From contig CAIQJJ010000784.1 of assembly GCA_903872065.1 (NCBI GenBank), positions 1 through 32,825 on the forward strand: a stretch of 32,825 nt of DNA, in the 5' to 3' direction. The notes beneath the pieces were generated by a model. The model saw nothing but the letters and a program-made list of their open reading frames with translations, did not search any database and had not been told where the DNA came from. Shown here piece by piece: positions 14,663 through 22,933 of the stretch. The stretch is from an uncultured Anaerolineales bacterium. Its GTDB lineage: Bacteria > Chloroflexota > Anaerolineae > Anaerolineales > UBA4823. The position numbers and the translations under genes were made by a program. Positions within the stretch are counted from its first letter, which is position 1. The number at the start of each line of letters is the position of its first letter.

Positions 14663-15856
14663 TCACCCCTGTTTTTCAAACGGCACTTTTACCCTGAAAG
14701 TTGTGCCAACCCCTACTTCGCTTTCTACCTCGATCTTCCCATTGTGGATCTCGACAATCCGCTTGCAAATGGAAAGCCCAAGCCCTGTGCCGCTGGCTAG
14801 TTTTTCACTGCCTGGCACACGGTAAAATTTTTGGAACAGGTTACTCATCGCCGCGGCCGGGATGCCCGGCCCAGTGTCGCTGACCCCAATCCAGGCTTCG
14901 TTTCCTTCTTGGGTTGCTTTGATCACGATCTTTCCATCGGGCGAGTTATATTTGATGGCATTGCTGATCAAATTGAGAAAAACTTGCTTCATTTTATCGT
15001 GATCGATTTGCAAGGGGGGAAATTCCTTGTCTATCTCTATGATCATCGTGATGCCCCGTTCATTTGCTTTGCCTTGCATCACTCCCAGGCAATCTTCTAG
15101 TAATTTTGCCAGGTCACAGGCCTCTGGGCGGAATTGCGCCCGCCCCGATTCCAGGCGCGCCAAGTCTAAGAAAGTGGTGGTCAGCTCTGACAGCCGCATC
15201 GTCTCCGACCGGATGGTATCCACCAGGCGTTGGCGCTGCTCAGATTCCAGGCTCGGCCGCGCCAGGAGATAGGCGGCGGTGTTGAGCGAGGCCATCGGCG
15301 TGCGCAGTTCATGCACCAATTCCGCGATTAAATCGGATTGTTGGAACAAGCGCGCATTTTCGATCGCCACCGCCGCCTGCGCCCCTAAGGCCATTAAGAT
15401 GGTTTTGTCTTCGTCAGTAAATTCTCCACTGCACTTATTGATGGCTTCCAGCACGCCAACCACCTTGTCTTTGTGGATCAAAGGGACGCCCAGCAGCGAG
15501 CGGGTCTCCAGGTTGGTCAGCGCGCTGACCTTTTTAAATAGGCGTTCATCTGCGCGCGCGTCGGATAGCGTCAGGGGTTGGCGGTTGGTGATAATCCAGC
15601 CAGCGATGCTTGAATCCACAGGTACCGCTACCGCTTGCATCACCAGGGGATCCAGGTTGGTGGCAGCGACAAAATAAAGTTCACGTTTCACCTGATCATA
15701 TAACAGGATTGAGGCCTCTTGAGTGTCGCACAGATCCGCCGCGTCGCGTACCAAACGGGTCAACAGTACGCGTAAATCCAGCGTGGAAGCCAGATCGAGT
15801 GAAAGTTCAATGAGGCGTTGGAAACGCTTAATAAGTTCTGACGATTTTCGTTTCAT
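14663..15856 (-). CDS. soluble GAF-domain sensor histidine kinase
   Basis: 397 residues, no membrane segment. A short coiled helix is followed by a GAF sensor domain (about 20-170, ending AAVAIENARL), a HisKA dimerisation helix with H-box ELVHELRTPMASL (His182, the predicted phosphorylation site), and an HATPase_c domain with N-box NLISNAIKY, DTGPGIP and GTGLGLSI. It lacks the receiver domain, which the upstream gene provides. Its start overlaps the response-regulator stop by 4 bp (ATGA), so the two are co-translated and are very likely a cognate pair. The GAF ligand is unknown. Confidence 0.95.
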   Translation of the reverse strand: MKRKSSELIKRFQRLIELSLDLASTLDLRVLLTRLVRDAADLCDTQEASILLYDQVKRELYFVAATNLDPLVMQAVAVPVDSSIAGWIITNRQPLTLSDARADERLFKKVSALTNLETRSLLGVPLIHKDKVVGVLEAINKCSGEFTDEDKTILMALGAQAAVAIENARLFQQSDLIAELVHELRTPMASLNTAAYLLARPSLESEQRQRLVDTIRSETMRLSELTTTFLDLARLESGRAQFRPEACDLAKLLEDCLGVMQGKANERGITMIIEIDKEFPPLQIDHDKMKQVFLNLISNAIKYNSPDGKIVIKATQEGNEAWIGVSDTGPGIPAAAMSNLFQKFYRVPGSEKLASGTGLGLSICKRIVEIHNGKIEVESEVGVGTTFRVKVPFEKQG

Positions 15857-17025
15857 GCCTTTTTAGGAATATCTTTCATGATCAACTCAGCCATACGGCC
15901 AAATTGCTGGGAGGTCAGGTTGTCGGGATACAAAGCAACCAGAGGGGTTCCGTTGCGGGCCGCTTGATACATTACTTCGGGCGCTGGGGTGAACACCAGG
16001 GCAATCGAGGCGCGCAACTGTTCTTGCACTTGCGTCAACGTGAGCTGCATCTCCAACCTGTGGCGATTATAAAGCACAATTAGCAAACGCTCCTCGCCAA
16101 AACCGCGGTTGGCTAACTCGTCAAGCAGGGCGCGGGTGCGTAAAAGCGTGCCAGGCGCCGCCTCAACTGCTACGATCACCTGATCGCACAAACCAAGCAC
16201 CCGATCGCTGATGGGAGAGATGCCTGGCCCCAGATCCAGCGCGGCAACACTCGCGATGTGCGTCAGATGGTTGGTGATTGCATCGAAGCTTTCTCCCGCC
16301 AGCATATAGCGCGCGTCCGCCGGCTGGAAGCTTGACAGCAGCAAGCGGACTCTGGAACTGCTGTGCGTCACCAGTTCGGTTTCGATATCCGCCGAAGTCA
16401 GGTCCTTGGGCTTCTTTTGCAATAATCGCAGCAAACCCTCTGGTCGGTTATATCCTAAGTCAAGTCCTATGCTGCCATGCCCTGGCCTGTATTCTGCAAC
16501 CACCACTTCCTTCTGGGTGCGGTTTGATAGACTGATACCCAGGTTGAGCGTCAGGGTGGAGATGCCAAGTCCACCTTTGGCTGCGATGATCCCGATCGCC
16601 CGGCCGCGGTCGCTTCCAAGCGAACTGGACGCGACGGCCGGCAGGCGTCCTTTCATGCTGCGCGCCAGCACCGCCTTCACATGCGCAAAAAGCTCACGCG
16701 GCTGGGTTGGCTTTGTCAGATAATCGTCGGCGCCGGCTTCAAAACCGGTGACTTTATCATCTACCTGGGTCTTTGCCGTGAACATGATAATCGGAATGGT
16801 GTTGGTTTGCGTGTCTGCTCGCAGGCGGCGAGTGACTTCATAACCATCCATATCCGGCATCATGACATCTAGCAGGATCAGATCGGGTTTTTCCGCATGC
16901 GCCATTTGAAGCGCTTGCTGTCCATTACTGGCTGCTACAATCTGATACCCCTGACGTTGTAACATTAACCCAACCAGGCGTAATGTATCAATGTCGTCAT
17001 CTACAACCAAGATTTTTTCTGCCAT
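15853..17025 (-). CDS. response regulator fused to a ParA/MinD-like (CpaE-type) domain with degenerate Walker A
   Basis: 390 residues. Residues 1-125 are a receiver domain: Asp9/Asp10, phosphoacceptor Asp53 (LILLDVMMP), Thr83 and Lys105 (YLTKP). After a short linker, residues about 143-385 form a MinD/ParA-like fold. Its deviant Walker A reads KGGLGIST (150-157), where the P-loop Lys of KGGxGKS/T is replaced by Ile155, and the usual DxDxxG after the next strand is AEYRPGHG. The Walker B-like LDLGPG remains. CpaE in pilus and localisation systems has this REC-ATPase layout. ATP hydrolysis here is doubtful, so it may act as a nucleotide-blind or binding-only partner. AAGGAG lies eight bases before the ATG. 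Confidence 0.92.
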   Translation of the reverse strand: MAEKILVVDDDIDTLRLVGLMLQRQGYQIVAASNGQQALQMAHAEKPDLILLDVMMPDMDGYEVTRRLRADTQTNTIPIIMFTAKTQVDDKVTGFEAGADDYLTKPTQPRELFAHVKAVLARSMKGRLPAVASSSLGSDRGRAIGIIAAKGGLGISTLTLNLGISLSNRTQKEVVVAEYRPGHGSIGLDLGYNRPEGLLRLLQKKPKDLTSADIETELVTHSSSRVRLLLSSFQPADARYMLAGESFDAITNHLTHIASVAALDLGPGISPISDRVLGLCDQVIVAVEAAPGTLLRTRALLDELANRGFGEERLLIVLYNRHRLEMQLTLTQVQEQLRASIALVFTPAPEVMYQAARNGTPLVALYPDNLTSQQFGRMAELIMKDIPKKA

Positions 17026-17036
17026 ATTTTGTGCTC

Positions 17037-17097
17037 CTTGCCATGCAAGCCAAATAATAATTCCTTGCAGTGCAAGCTATAATGCAAGTTATAATGC
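17037..17097. promoter_or_regulatory. tilS/response-regulator divergent control region with paired dyads and tandem -10 boxes
   Basis: Two copies of CTTGCNNTGCAAG (17037-17049 and 17064-17076, 27 bp centre to centre) form matching dyads. The second runs into a 12-bp direct repeat TGCAAG(C/T)TATAA (17071-17082, 17083-17094). This yields TATAAT at 17078-17083 and 17090-17095, six bases apart, the latter six bases before GTG 17102. TTGCAG (17066-17071) could act as -35 with an 18-bp spacer. Confidence 0.6.
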
Positions 17098-17101
17098 CTT
17101 T

Positions 17102-18553
17102 GTGTTACTTGATTACCTTACTCTAATTTTACAACAAGATTGCATCCTTGACCCTACCAAACCTGTGTTAATTGGCGTTTCTGGTGGGCCAGATAGCCTG
17201 TCTTTGCTCGATTTGTTCATCAGGATCGGTTTGCCAGTGATTGCCGCGCATGTCAACCATCATTTGCGCATCGAATCTGATGATGAAGCGCTTTTTGTCA
17301 AACATTTCGCCGAGGGTCGCCAGATACCATATCTTGCTGCGGAGCTAGATGTGCGCGCGTATGCCCAATCTTACCAGCTTTCTCTCGAAGAAGCAGCGCG
17401 CATCTTGCGTTATCGCTTCCTATTTTCCCAGGCAGAGCAGAATCGCGCCCAGGCTGTGGCGGTGGCGCATACAGCAGATGATCAGGTGGAGACGCTTTTG
17501 ATGCATCTGCTGCGCGGCGCTGGATTGGCAGGCTTGCGCGGCATGCCTGTACGGGCTTTGCCGAACGCGTGGAGTCAAACCATCCCCTTGCTGCGTCCTT
17601 TGCTAGGGGTGTGGCGCAGCGAGATCATGGCATATTGCGCCGAACGTGGCTTGACGCCTGTCTTCGATCGTACAAACCTGGATACCACCTACTTTCGCAA
17701 CCGCTTGCGCCATGAATTGATCCCTACACTCGAAACCTATAATCCGCAGGCGCGCCGCTTGTTGTGGCGCACCGCCCATACCCTGGCTGATGATTATGCA
17801 GTCATTGAGGCGCAAGTAGAAGCCGCCTGGCAGGCTTGTTTTCTGGCCCAGGCTGTCGGCTGTATTGCTCTGGATGTGGAAGCGTTGCAGCGGTATCCTA
17901 TAGGAATACAGCGCCATCTCTGCCGCCGCGCCATCGCTGGCTTGCGTCCCACTCTGCGCGATATTGATTATGAAACCGTGGTTGCCATGCTGGAGTTTTT
18001 TGCCCATCCAACTCGCTCCGGGCAGCGCGAACTGGCAGCCGGCTTGCGTTTGCTATGGGAAACATCTGGCGGACAGGCGCGTGTATGGCTGGCTGGTTGG
18101 GAGGCCGAACTGCCCGGCCTGGAGTATCCCTCTATGACCGGCGCGCCTCAGTCATTATCTGTTCCAGGCAGCATCTCCCTGGATGGGGAGTGGCGTCTTT
18201 CGGCAGAGGTGGTCGCAGAGGCTTCCGCTTTTTTTTCGCCGTCTCCATTGTGGGTGGACAACCCCGATCCTTTCCAGGCCTGGATATCTTTGGATGATCC
18301 AAGTTTGCTCCTGCGCACTTATCGTCCCGGCGATCGTTTTGCGCCCTTGGGCATGGGTGGGCATTCGCTGAAATTGAGCGACCTGTTTATTAACCACAAG
18401 CTGCCACGGCGTGCAAGAGCGACCTGGCCTCTGGTATGCGCTGGCGAGCAAATCATTTGGGCGCCTGGCATTCGGCTTGGGCATGCAGTTCGCCTGACCG
18501 ACCAATCGCTGCGGGTCGTCAAATTGCGCCTTTATAGGGAGACTCAACGCTAG
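17102..18553 (+). CDS. tilS: tRNA(Ile)-lysidine synthase
   Basis: 483 residues from GTG 17102. The frame is open further upstream, but that stretch runs across the TATAAT boxes and into the start of the response regulator, and homology begins right after the GTG (LLDYLTLILQQ). The PP-loop motif VSGGPDS (26-32) binds ATP. HVNHHLR and the VAVAHTADDQVETLLMHLLRGAG segment are diagnostic for TilS, which converts C34 of tRNA-Ile2 to lysidine so that it reads AUA. The C-terminal domain (RPGDRF, LKLSDLFINHKLPRRAR) is present, as in the long form of the enzyme. It is an essential housekeeping gene. No Shine-Dalgarno is seen. Its stop TAG shares CTAG with the convergent kinase. Confidence 0.96.
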   Translation: MLLDYLTLILQQDCILDPTKPVLIGVSGGPDSLSLLDLFIRIGLPVIAAHVNHHLRIESDDEALFVKHFAEGRQIPYLAAELDVRAYAQSYQLSLEEAARILRYRFLFSQAEQNRAQAVAVAHTADDQVETLLMHLLRGAGLAGLRGMPVRALPNAWSQTIPLLRPLLGVWRSEIMAYCAERGLTPVFDRTNLDTTYFRNRLRHELIPTLETYNPQARRLLWRTAHTLADDYAVIEAQVEAAWQACFLAQAVGCIALDVEALQRYPIGIQRHLCRRAIAGLRPTLRDIDYETVVAMLEFFAHPTRSGQRELAAGLRLLWETSGGQARVWLAGWEAELPGLEYPSMTGAPQSLSVPGSISLDGEWRLSAEVVAEASAFFSPSPLWVDNPDPFQAWISLDDPSLLLRTYRPGDRFAPLGMGGHSLKLSDLFINHKLPRRARATWPLVCAGEQIIWAPGIRLGHAVRLTDQSLRVVKLRLYRETQR

Positions 18554-20421
18554 ATGGGCAAAATGACATGAAAGCGGCTGCCGGGGCAGCGTTTTTCATC
18601 ATGCCCTTCGCTTTCAACCCAGATGCGCCCATTATGCGCCAGAACTATCCCGCGCGCGATCGCCAGCCCCAAACCAGGCCCGCCGCCTTTGAAATTGATC
18701 TTGCCCGATGAGTGCAGCGCTAATTCGCCAGTCTGATAAAATTTATTAAAGATCAGTTCTTGCTGATCCGGATCAATCCCAATTCCGCTATCTTTGACAG
18801 TAATTTGAACACAGTCTCCCAACACTTTATCGTGAATTTGACGGCCTGACACCGTGACCAGGCCGCCATTGGGTGTATATTTGATCGCATTGCTGATCAA
18901 ATGATGAAAGACTTTAAGCAGCAAAGTGGCGTCGGCGCGAATTTTGGGAAGATCATTCAGATCGTGCATTTCGAATCGGATTTTTCTTCGCGTAAACGCT
19001 TCGCCCAGGTCAGCGGCAATGTGTTTAATAAGCGAGGACAGGTTTGTAAAGTCTAAATGAGGGGTAAGCGTCTGATTTTCAATCCGCGCCACATCCAACA
19101 TGCTGTTGACAATTTCTTGCAGGCGTTCTGCGCCAGTCATGACGCCTCGCAACGATTCAGTCAGGTAAGACCTTTCAAGGATCGCGGGATCCTTTTCAAG
19201 CATGCTGGTGTAACCTTTCATCACAGTGAGAGGAGTGCGCAGCTCATGCGCCGCGACGCTGATAAAATCTGACTTTTGCCGGTCCAGGCGTTCTAAGGAT
19301 TGCAAGGCTTTGTTCAGTTCATCGGTTCGCCGGTTCACTTGCTCCTCAAGTTGTTGGTTAAAACGGGTGAGCCTTTCATAAAGATGTGCATTTTCAATCG
19401 CAATCGCAGCTTGCAGAGCAAAAGTAGAGACCAGCAAGGAATCATCGTGGGTAAAGGCCCCGGCGTCCCGTCGAGTTAGCGAGATCATCCCAATGATCCG
19501 ATTGCGTGAAAAGATGGGAGTGCCCATCCATGAACGATTGATCGGCAGCCAGGAAACTTGCTGCCATCCTGAAATTTGCGTGACATCATCCATGATCACA
19601 GGCTTTCCTGCATTAATCACCTGTTCGTAAACATCCCCCTCGCGAATCGAAATGCGCAGTTGCTTGGCGCGCGAATCTGAGGGAAAGCCTTGTTGGGCAA
19701 CGATACGCAGGGCATTATTATCCTCCAGCATCAACGATCCGCGTTCGTAAGGGACAACCAGGTTTAGCTGCGCCAAAATCAAAGTCGGCACTTCATCCGG
19801 TTGAAAATCGCCGGTCAATTTGCGCCCGGCTTGCACCAAAATTTCAGCTACCCGACGGCGTGCGATTTCTTCCTGGTGCAGGCGGGTGGTCTCGAAAACC
19901 GCCGCGCTGGTATAAGCCAGTGTGACGACCACATTGAGATCGGATTTACGAAAGCGCTTGTCTCCGCGATTTGAAATCACCACAGTTCCCAGTACCTTGC
20001 CGTCTATTTTGAGCGGCGCAATCATCTGGGAAATAGGATCATCATTTGCAATCAACATTGTCCTATTCAGTTCTTCCCTGTCCTGCTTCGTGTTGCGTCC
20101 TTCGTCTGGGTCAATGTCGCCGTTCACCAGGATGGGCTGTCCTGTTCGGTAGGCTGTGTTGCTGTAACTATTATTCCAGGCCTTGTAGTTGGTCTCTAAT
20201 GTCCCTACCACGCGTCCCTGGTCAAATTCCAGGGCAATTCTTTTGCGCGCGGCATCTATCAGATAAATCTGCAATTTTTCAAACGGGATGATCTGCTGAA
20301 GCTGGGTCATGAAGCGTTGACAAGTCTCCACATCGTCACTCGCCGCAAGAATCTCGCGGATAGCAATCATCACTAGTTCAGCAAAACTGTCTTGATTGGT
20401 TGACCTCGGTTCGACTGTCAT
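18550..20421 (-). CDS. soluble double-GAF sensor histidine kinase
   Basis: 623 residues from ATG 20421 (GAGG about 9 bases upstream); an in-frame TTG at 20436 is less likely. There is no membrane segment. Order: GAF1 (about 15-180), GAF2 (about 190-348, ending AAIAIENAHLYERL), a coiled coil (350-385), HisKA with SVAAHELRTPLTV (His392), then HATPase_c with HLISNAIKYTPNGG, DSGIGIDPDQQ and GGGPGLGLAIA. A small-molecule or redox signal is likely sensed by the GAF pair; Cys34 is the only cysteine in its first 200 residues, so no metal cluster is obvious. No response regulator is adjacent to it. It ends tail to tail with tilS. Confidence 0.94.
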   Translation of the reverse strand: MTVEPRSTNQDSFAELVMIAIREILAASDDVETCQRFMTQLQQIIPFEKLQIYLIDAARKRIALEFDQGRVVGTLETNYKAWNNSYSNTAYRTGQPILVNGDIDPDEGRNTKQDREELNRTMLIANDDPISQMIAPLKIDGKVLGTVVISNRGDKRFRKSDLNVVVTLAYTSAAVFETTRLHQEEIARRRVAEILVQAGRKLTGDFQPDEVPTLILAQLNLVVPYERGSLMLEDNNALRIVAQQGFPSDSRAKQLRISIREGDVYEQVINAGKPVIMDDVTQISGWQQVSWLPINRSWMGTPIFSRNRIIGMISLTRRDAGAFTHDDSLLVSTFALQAAIAIENAHLYERLTRFNQQLEEQVNRRTDELNKALQSLERLDRQKSDFISVAAHELRTPLTVMKGYTSMLEKDPAILERSYLTESLRGVMTGAERLQEIVNSMLDVARIENQTLTPHLDFTNLSSLIKHIAADLGEAFTRRKIRFEMHDLNDLPKIRADATLLLKVFHHLISNAIKYTPNGGLVTVSGRQIHDKVLGDCVQITVKDSGIGIDPDQQELIFNKFYQTGELALHSSGKINFKGGGPGLGLAIARGIVLAHNGRIWVESEGHDEKRCPGSRFHVILPI

Positions 20422-20518
20422 TACAATTTGCCTCAAATAGATTGAACTTTGTGAGCAATTCTAATCCCAACTGGCGCTGCTTTCCAGCAAAAGCGCATTA
20501 ATTTGGTAATTTTACAAG

Positions 20519-20527
20519 TGGTATAAT
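20519..20527 (+). promoter_or_regulatory. extended -10 promoter of the DUF362 gene
   Basis: TGgTATAAT (20519-20527) is a perfect extended -10, which lessens the need for a -35; none is clear. The leader is about 30 nt and includes GGAAAGGA upstream of ATG 20563. The same AGTGGTATAAT string occurs ahead of scpB at 29275-29285. Confidence 0.6.
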
Positions 20528-20562
20528 GCACCAACATTAACCTTGGAAAGGATCTTTGTTTT

Positions 20563-21726
20563 ATGTCCAGTCAAGTATTTTATGGTTCTCCTCGTCAGGC
20601 GCGTTTGGAGGCGGAAGAGACTTTGCCCGCCAAGCTCGACCTGATTCTTGAGAAACTGAACGTTCGTGATCGGGTGAAGGATGAAAAGGTAGCCATCAAA
20701 CTACATGTCGGTAACAATATCGGCTACTCGACGGTGCATCCCGTGTTTGTGCGTAAGGTCGTCCAGGCAGTAAAAGATGGCGGCGGTTTTCCTTTCGTCA
20801 TTGATGTAGCTTGGGACGTCAGGGGAGTTGAGGCTCGCGGCTATGCTTCTGAAGTCATCGGCTGCCCGGTATACCCGGCGGCCGGGCCAGACGAGAAGTA
20901 TGCTTACTCCCATAAGCGACCTTTTAAGAATATCCAGGAATGGAAGGTTGCCGGCATGGTTGAGGACGCTTCGTTCTTGCTGAATTTTGCTCACGCCAAA
21001 GGTCATCCATCGTGCGGTTATGGCGGGGCGATTAAGAACCTGGCTTTAGGTTGTATGACTGGCCCTACTCGCAGCGCGATCCATGATACGATGCAGTTTG
21101 ACCAGTATTGGTTTGCAGAAAAATGCCCCGATGACGCCGTTCGTCAAAAGGTGATCGATTCTTGTCCTTTTGGCGCACTGGTACAGGATAAGCGCGATCC
21201 CAAAGGGGTTCACATGCACTTTGAGCAGTGCAATCAATGCGGGCGCTGTTTGCAAGTGGCGCCGGCCGGCAGCCTGAAGATTGATCCGGTGAATTTTCAA
21301 GCCTTTCACGAAGCCTGCGCCATCAGCGCCGGCGAAACTCTGTCAACCTTCGCCCCAGGCAAAGCCATCCACCTGGTGCTGGCTACCCACATGACGCCGG
21401 TGTGCGATTGCTTTGGTTTTACCAGCATGCCGATCCTGCCTGATGCGGGCATCTTTGGCTCCGATGATATTGTCGCCGTCGAAGAGGCTGTACTGGATAA
21501 AATCGCTGAAACGCGCCTGATCGAAGAGAATATCCCCACTTCGATGGAAGTTCACACCCGACAAGGACATCCGCTTCAATGGCTGCATGGGCCGATCAAG
21601 AACCCTTACAAAGTGCTTGAATATGCCGCCGCGCTGGGGCTTGGCTCTCGCCAATATGAGTTGGTAGATGTGCTTCCAGTAGTCAAAATTGAGCGTTCAA
21701 CAATGGCTTATATCAAAGCCCAATAA
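20563..21726 (+). CDS. DUF362 domain iron-sulfur protein with an altered ferredoxin motif
   Basis: 387 residues. The DUF362 core is recognised by VAIKLHVGN, HPVFVRKVVQAVKDGG, NFAHAKGHPSCGYGGAIKNLALGC and the C-terminal LVLATHMTPVCDCFG. A ferredoxin-like insertion reads CNQCGRCLQVAPAGSL: Cys223, Cys226 and Cys229 are kept, but the fourth position of CxxCxxCxxxCP is Ala233. A [4Fe-4S] cluster would need an outside ligand, perhaps the Cys of SCPFGAL just upstream; a [3Fe-4S] cluster is the alternative. The family's function is unsettled, although members are linked to redox chemistry in anaerobes. It is monocistronic, with a strong ribosome binding site and a hairpin after the stop. Confidence 0.9.
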   Translation: MSSQVFYGSPRQARLEAEETLPAKLDLILEKLNVRDRVKDEKVAIKLHVGNNIGYSTVHPVFVRKVVQAVKDGGGFPFVIDVAWDVRGVEARGYASEVIGCPVYPAAGPDEKYAYSHKRPFKNIQEWKVAGMVEDASFLLNFAHAKGHPSCGYGGAIKNLALGCMTGPTRSAIHDTMQFDQYWFAEKCPDDAVRQKVIDSCPFGALVQDKRDPKGVHMHFEQCNQCGRCLQVAPAGSLKIDPVNFQAFHEACAISAGETLSTFAPGKAIHLVLATHMTPVCDCFGFTSMPILPDAGIFGSDDIVAVEEAVLDKIAETRLIEENIPTSMEVHTRQGHPLQWLHGPIKNPYKVLEYAAALGLGSRQYELVDVLPVVKIERSTMAYIKAQ

Positions 21727-21748
21727 TTCCCTCTGCAAGCATGGTAAA

Positions 21749-21774
21749 CACCGGCGCTTTCACCAGCGCCGGTG
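21749..21774. terminator. bidirectional hairpin terminator between DUF362 and kinase genes
   Basis: Perfect 10-bp arms CACCGGCGCT (21749-21758) and AGCGCCGGTG (21765-21774) close a six-base loop. It lies between convergent stops 53 bp apart. T-runs on both sides are only three bases, so termination may be partial or factor-assisted. Confidence 0.75.
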
Positions 21775-21778
21775 CGGT

Positions 21779-22933
21779 TTAATCAACTGGCATCCAGATG
21801 GTAAATCGGCTGCCTTTGCCCGGTTCGCTATCCATCGTGATGTGACCTTTATGCGCCTCAACCGCTTGTTTCGCGATGGATAACCCTAGACCTAGCCCAC
21901 GGAAGATATAGCCGCCCATTTGATCCAACCGGAAATACCGGTCAAAGATATGAGGTTGAGCGTCATAGGGAATCCCCAAACCATGATCCTGAATGATCAC
22001 CCACTGCTTTGTCGCCGCGCAGCCCACTGTGATCATGACATTCCCACCTTCGGGGCTGAATTTAATCGCGTTATCAATCAACGCCGCGATGGCGCGGCCC
22101 AGGCTGCGCGCGTCTGCTTGAACTTGCGGCAGGCGCACTGGCGCTTCAAGCTTTAATTGGACATTGTTTTGTGCGGCGCGCCCTTTTAAAAGATCAATTT
22201 GAGCCTTGACCAATATCGCCAGATCCACTGCTTGCAGGTCAGGCAAGATAATTTCCATCTCTTGCAAAAAGAGAATGTCATTGACCAGTGAGATAATTTC
22301 CTGCACATTGCGCGTCATCGCCTCTAATGCGTTTTGCAGCGCGCCAGCGGTGAGCGAGCCTTTGTGGATCAATTGCAAAAAGCCATTCACAGTGGTCAAG
22401 GGGGTGCGCAATTCATGAGCAACGGCGCTTAAAAATGCACTGCGGGCATATTCCTGTTCAGCCAATTGCTGATAGGTATTGGCCAGTTCAGCCGCCTTAA
22501 TCCTTAAATCATCAATCGCCATCTGATCATTTTCGCGCAGACGGCGGCTTACCGCGCGAATAATCGCCAGCGAAATGCTGGAACTGCGCTCTAAAAGGCT
22601 GTTGAAAGCATCTTTGGTAATTTCAAGCAAGCGCGTGTGAGTGATTGCCGTAATCGTCGCTGCCCGCGGTGCATTGTGAATGAGCGCCATTTCGCCAAAA
22701 AAATCGCCCGCTTTGAGAGTGGTTAATAAGCGTTCTTCCACCTCGTTAATCGTCTTGCTGGCTTTAACCTGCCCCTCCAAAATAATGTAAAACGTCGTCC
22801 CATATTCATCTTCACGGCATAGTACAGTTCCGGGGGGAACTGTAATTTGCCGTCCGGAATCGATCATTTCTCTGGCAGTCTCTTTGCCGATGCCGGGGAA
22901 AGCGCGTTCGAGCATGGTTTGGGCTTCATTCAT
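21779..22933 (-). CDS. cNMP-binding-domain sensor histidine kinase
   Basis: 384 residues, soluble. Residues 1-135 form a CRP-like cyclic-nucleotide-binding domain; the phosphate-binding cassette FGEMALIHNAPRAATI (79-94) keeps the Glu and Arg used to hold cAMP or cGMP. A helical linker leads to HisKA (VAHELRTPLTTV, His173) and HATPase_c (ALIDNAIKFSPEGG, DHGLGIP, GLGLGLSIAKQ). Direct coupling of a cNMP domain to a kinase is uncommon but known. The start is fixed by GAGGAGGG six bases upstream, and it overlaps the rsmD 3' end by 8 bp, making it the last gene of the leftward operon. No response regulator follows. Confidence 0.93.
   Translation of the reverse strand: MNEAQTMLERAFPGIGKETAREMIDSGRQITVPPGTVLCREDEYGTTFYIILEGQVKASKTINEVEERLLTTLKAGDFFGEMALIHNAPRAATITAITHTRLLEITKDAFNSLLERSSSISLAIIRAVSRRLRENDQMAIDDLRIKAAELANTYQQLAEQEYARSAFLSAVAHELRTPLTTVNGFLQLIHKGSLTAGALQNALEAMTRNVQEIISLVNDILFLQEMEIILPDLQAVDLAILVKAQIDLLKGRAAQNNVQLKLEAPVRLPQVQADARSLGRAIAALIDNAIKFSPEGGNVMITVGCAATKQWVIIQDHGLGIPYDAQPHIFDRYFRLDQMGGYIFRGLGLGLSIAKQAVEAHKGHITMDSEPGKGSRFTIWMPVD

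Noticed and set aside
16991-17101. Longer tilS start 37 codons upstream
   Set aside because: That stretch covers the promoter boxes and the response-regulator start and has no homology to TilS; GTG 17102 fits both the family and the promoter.
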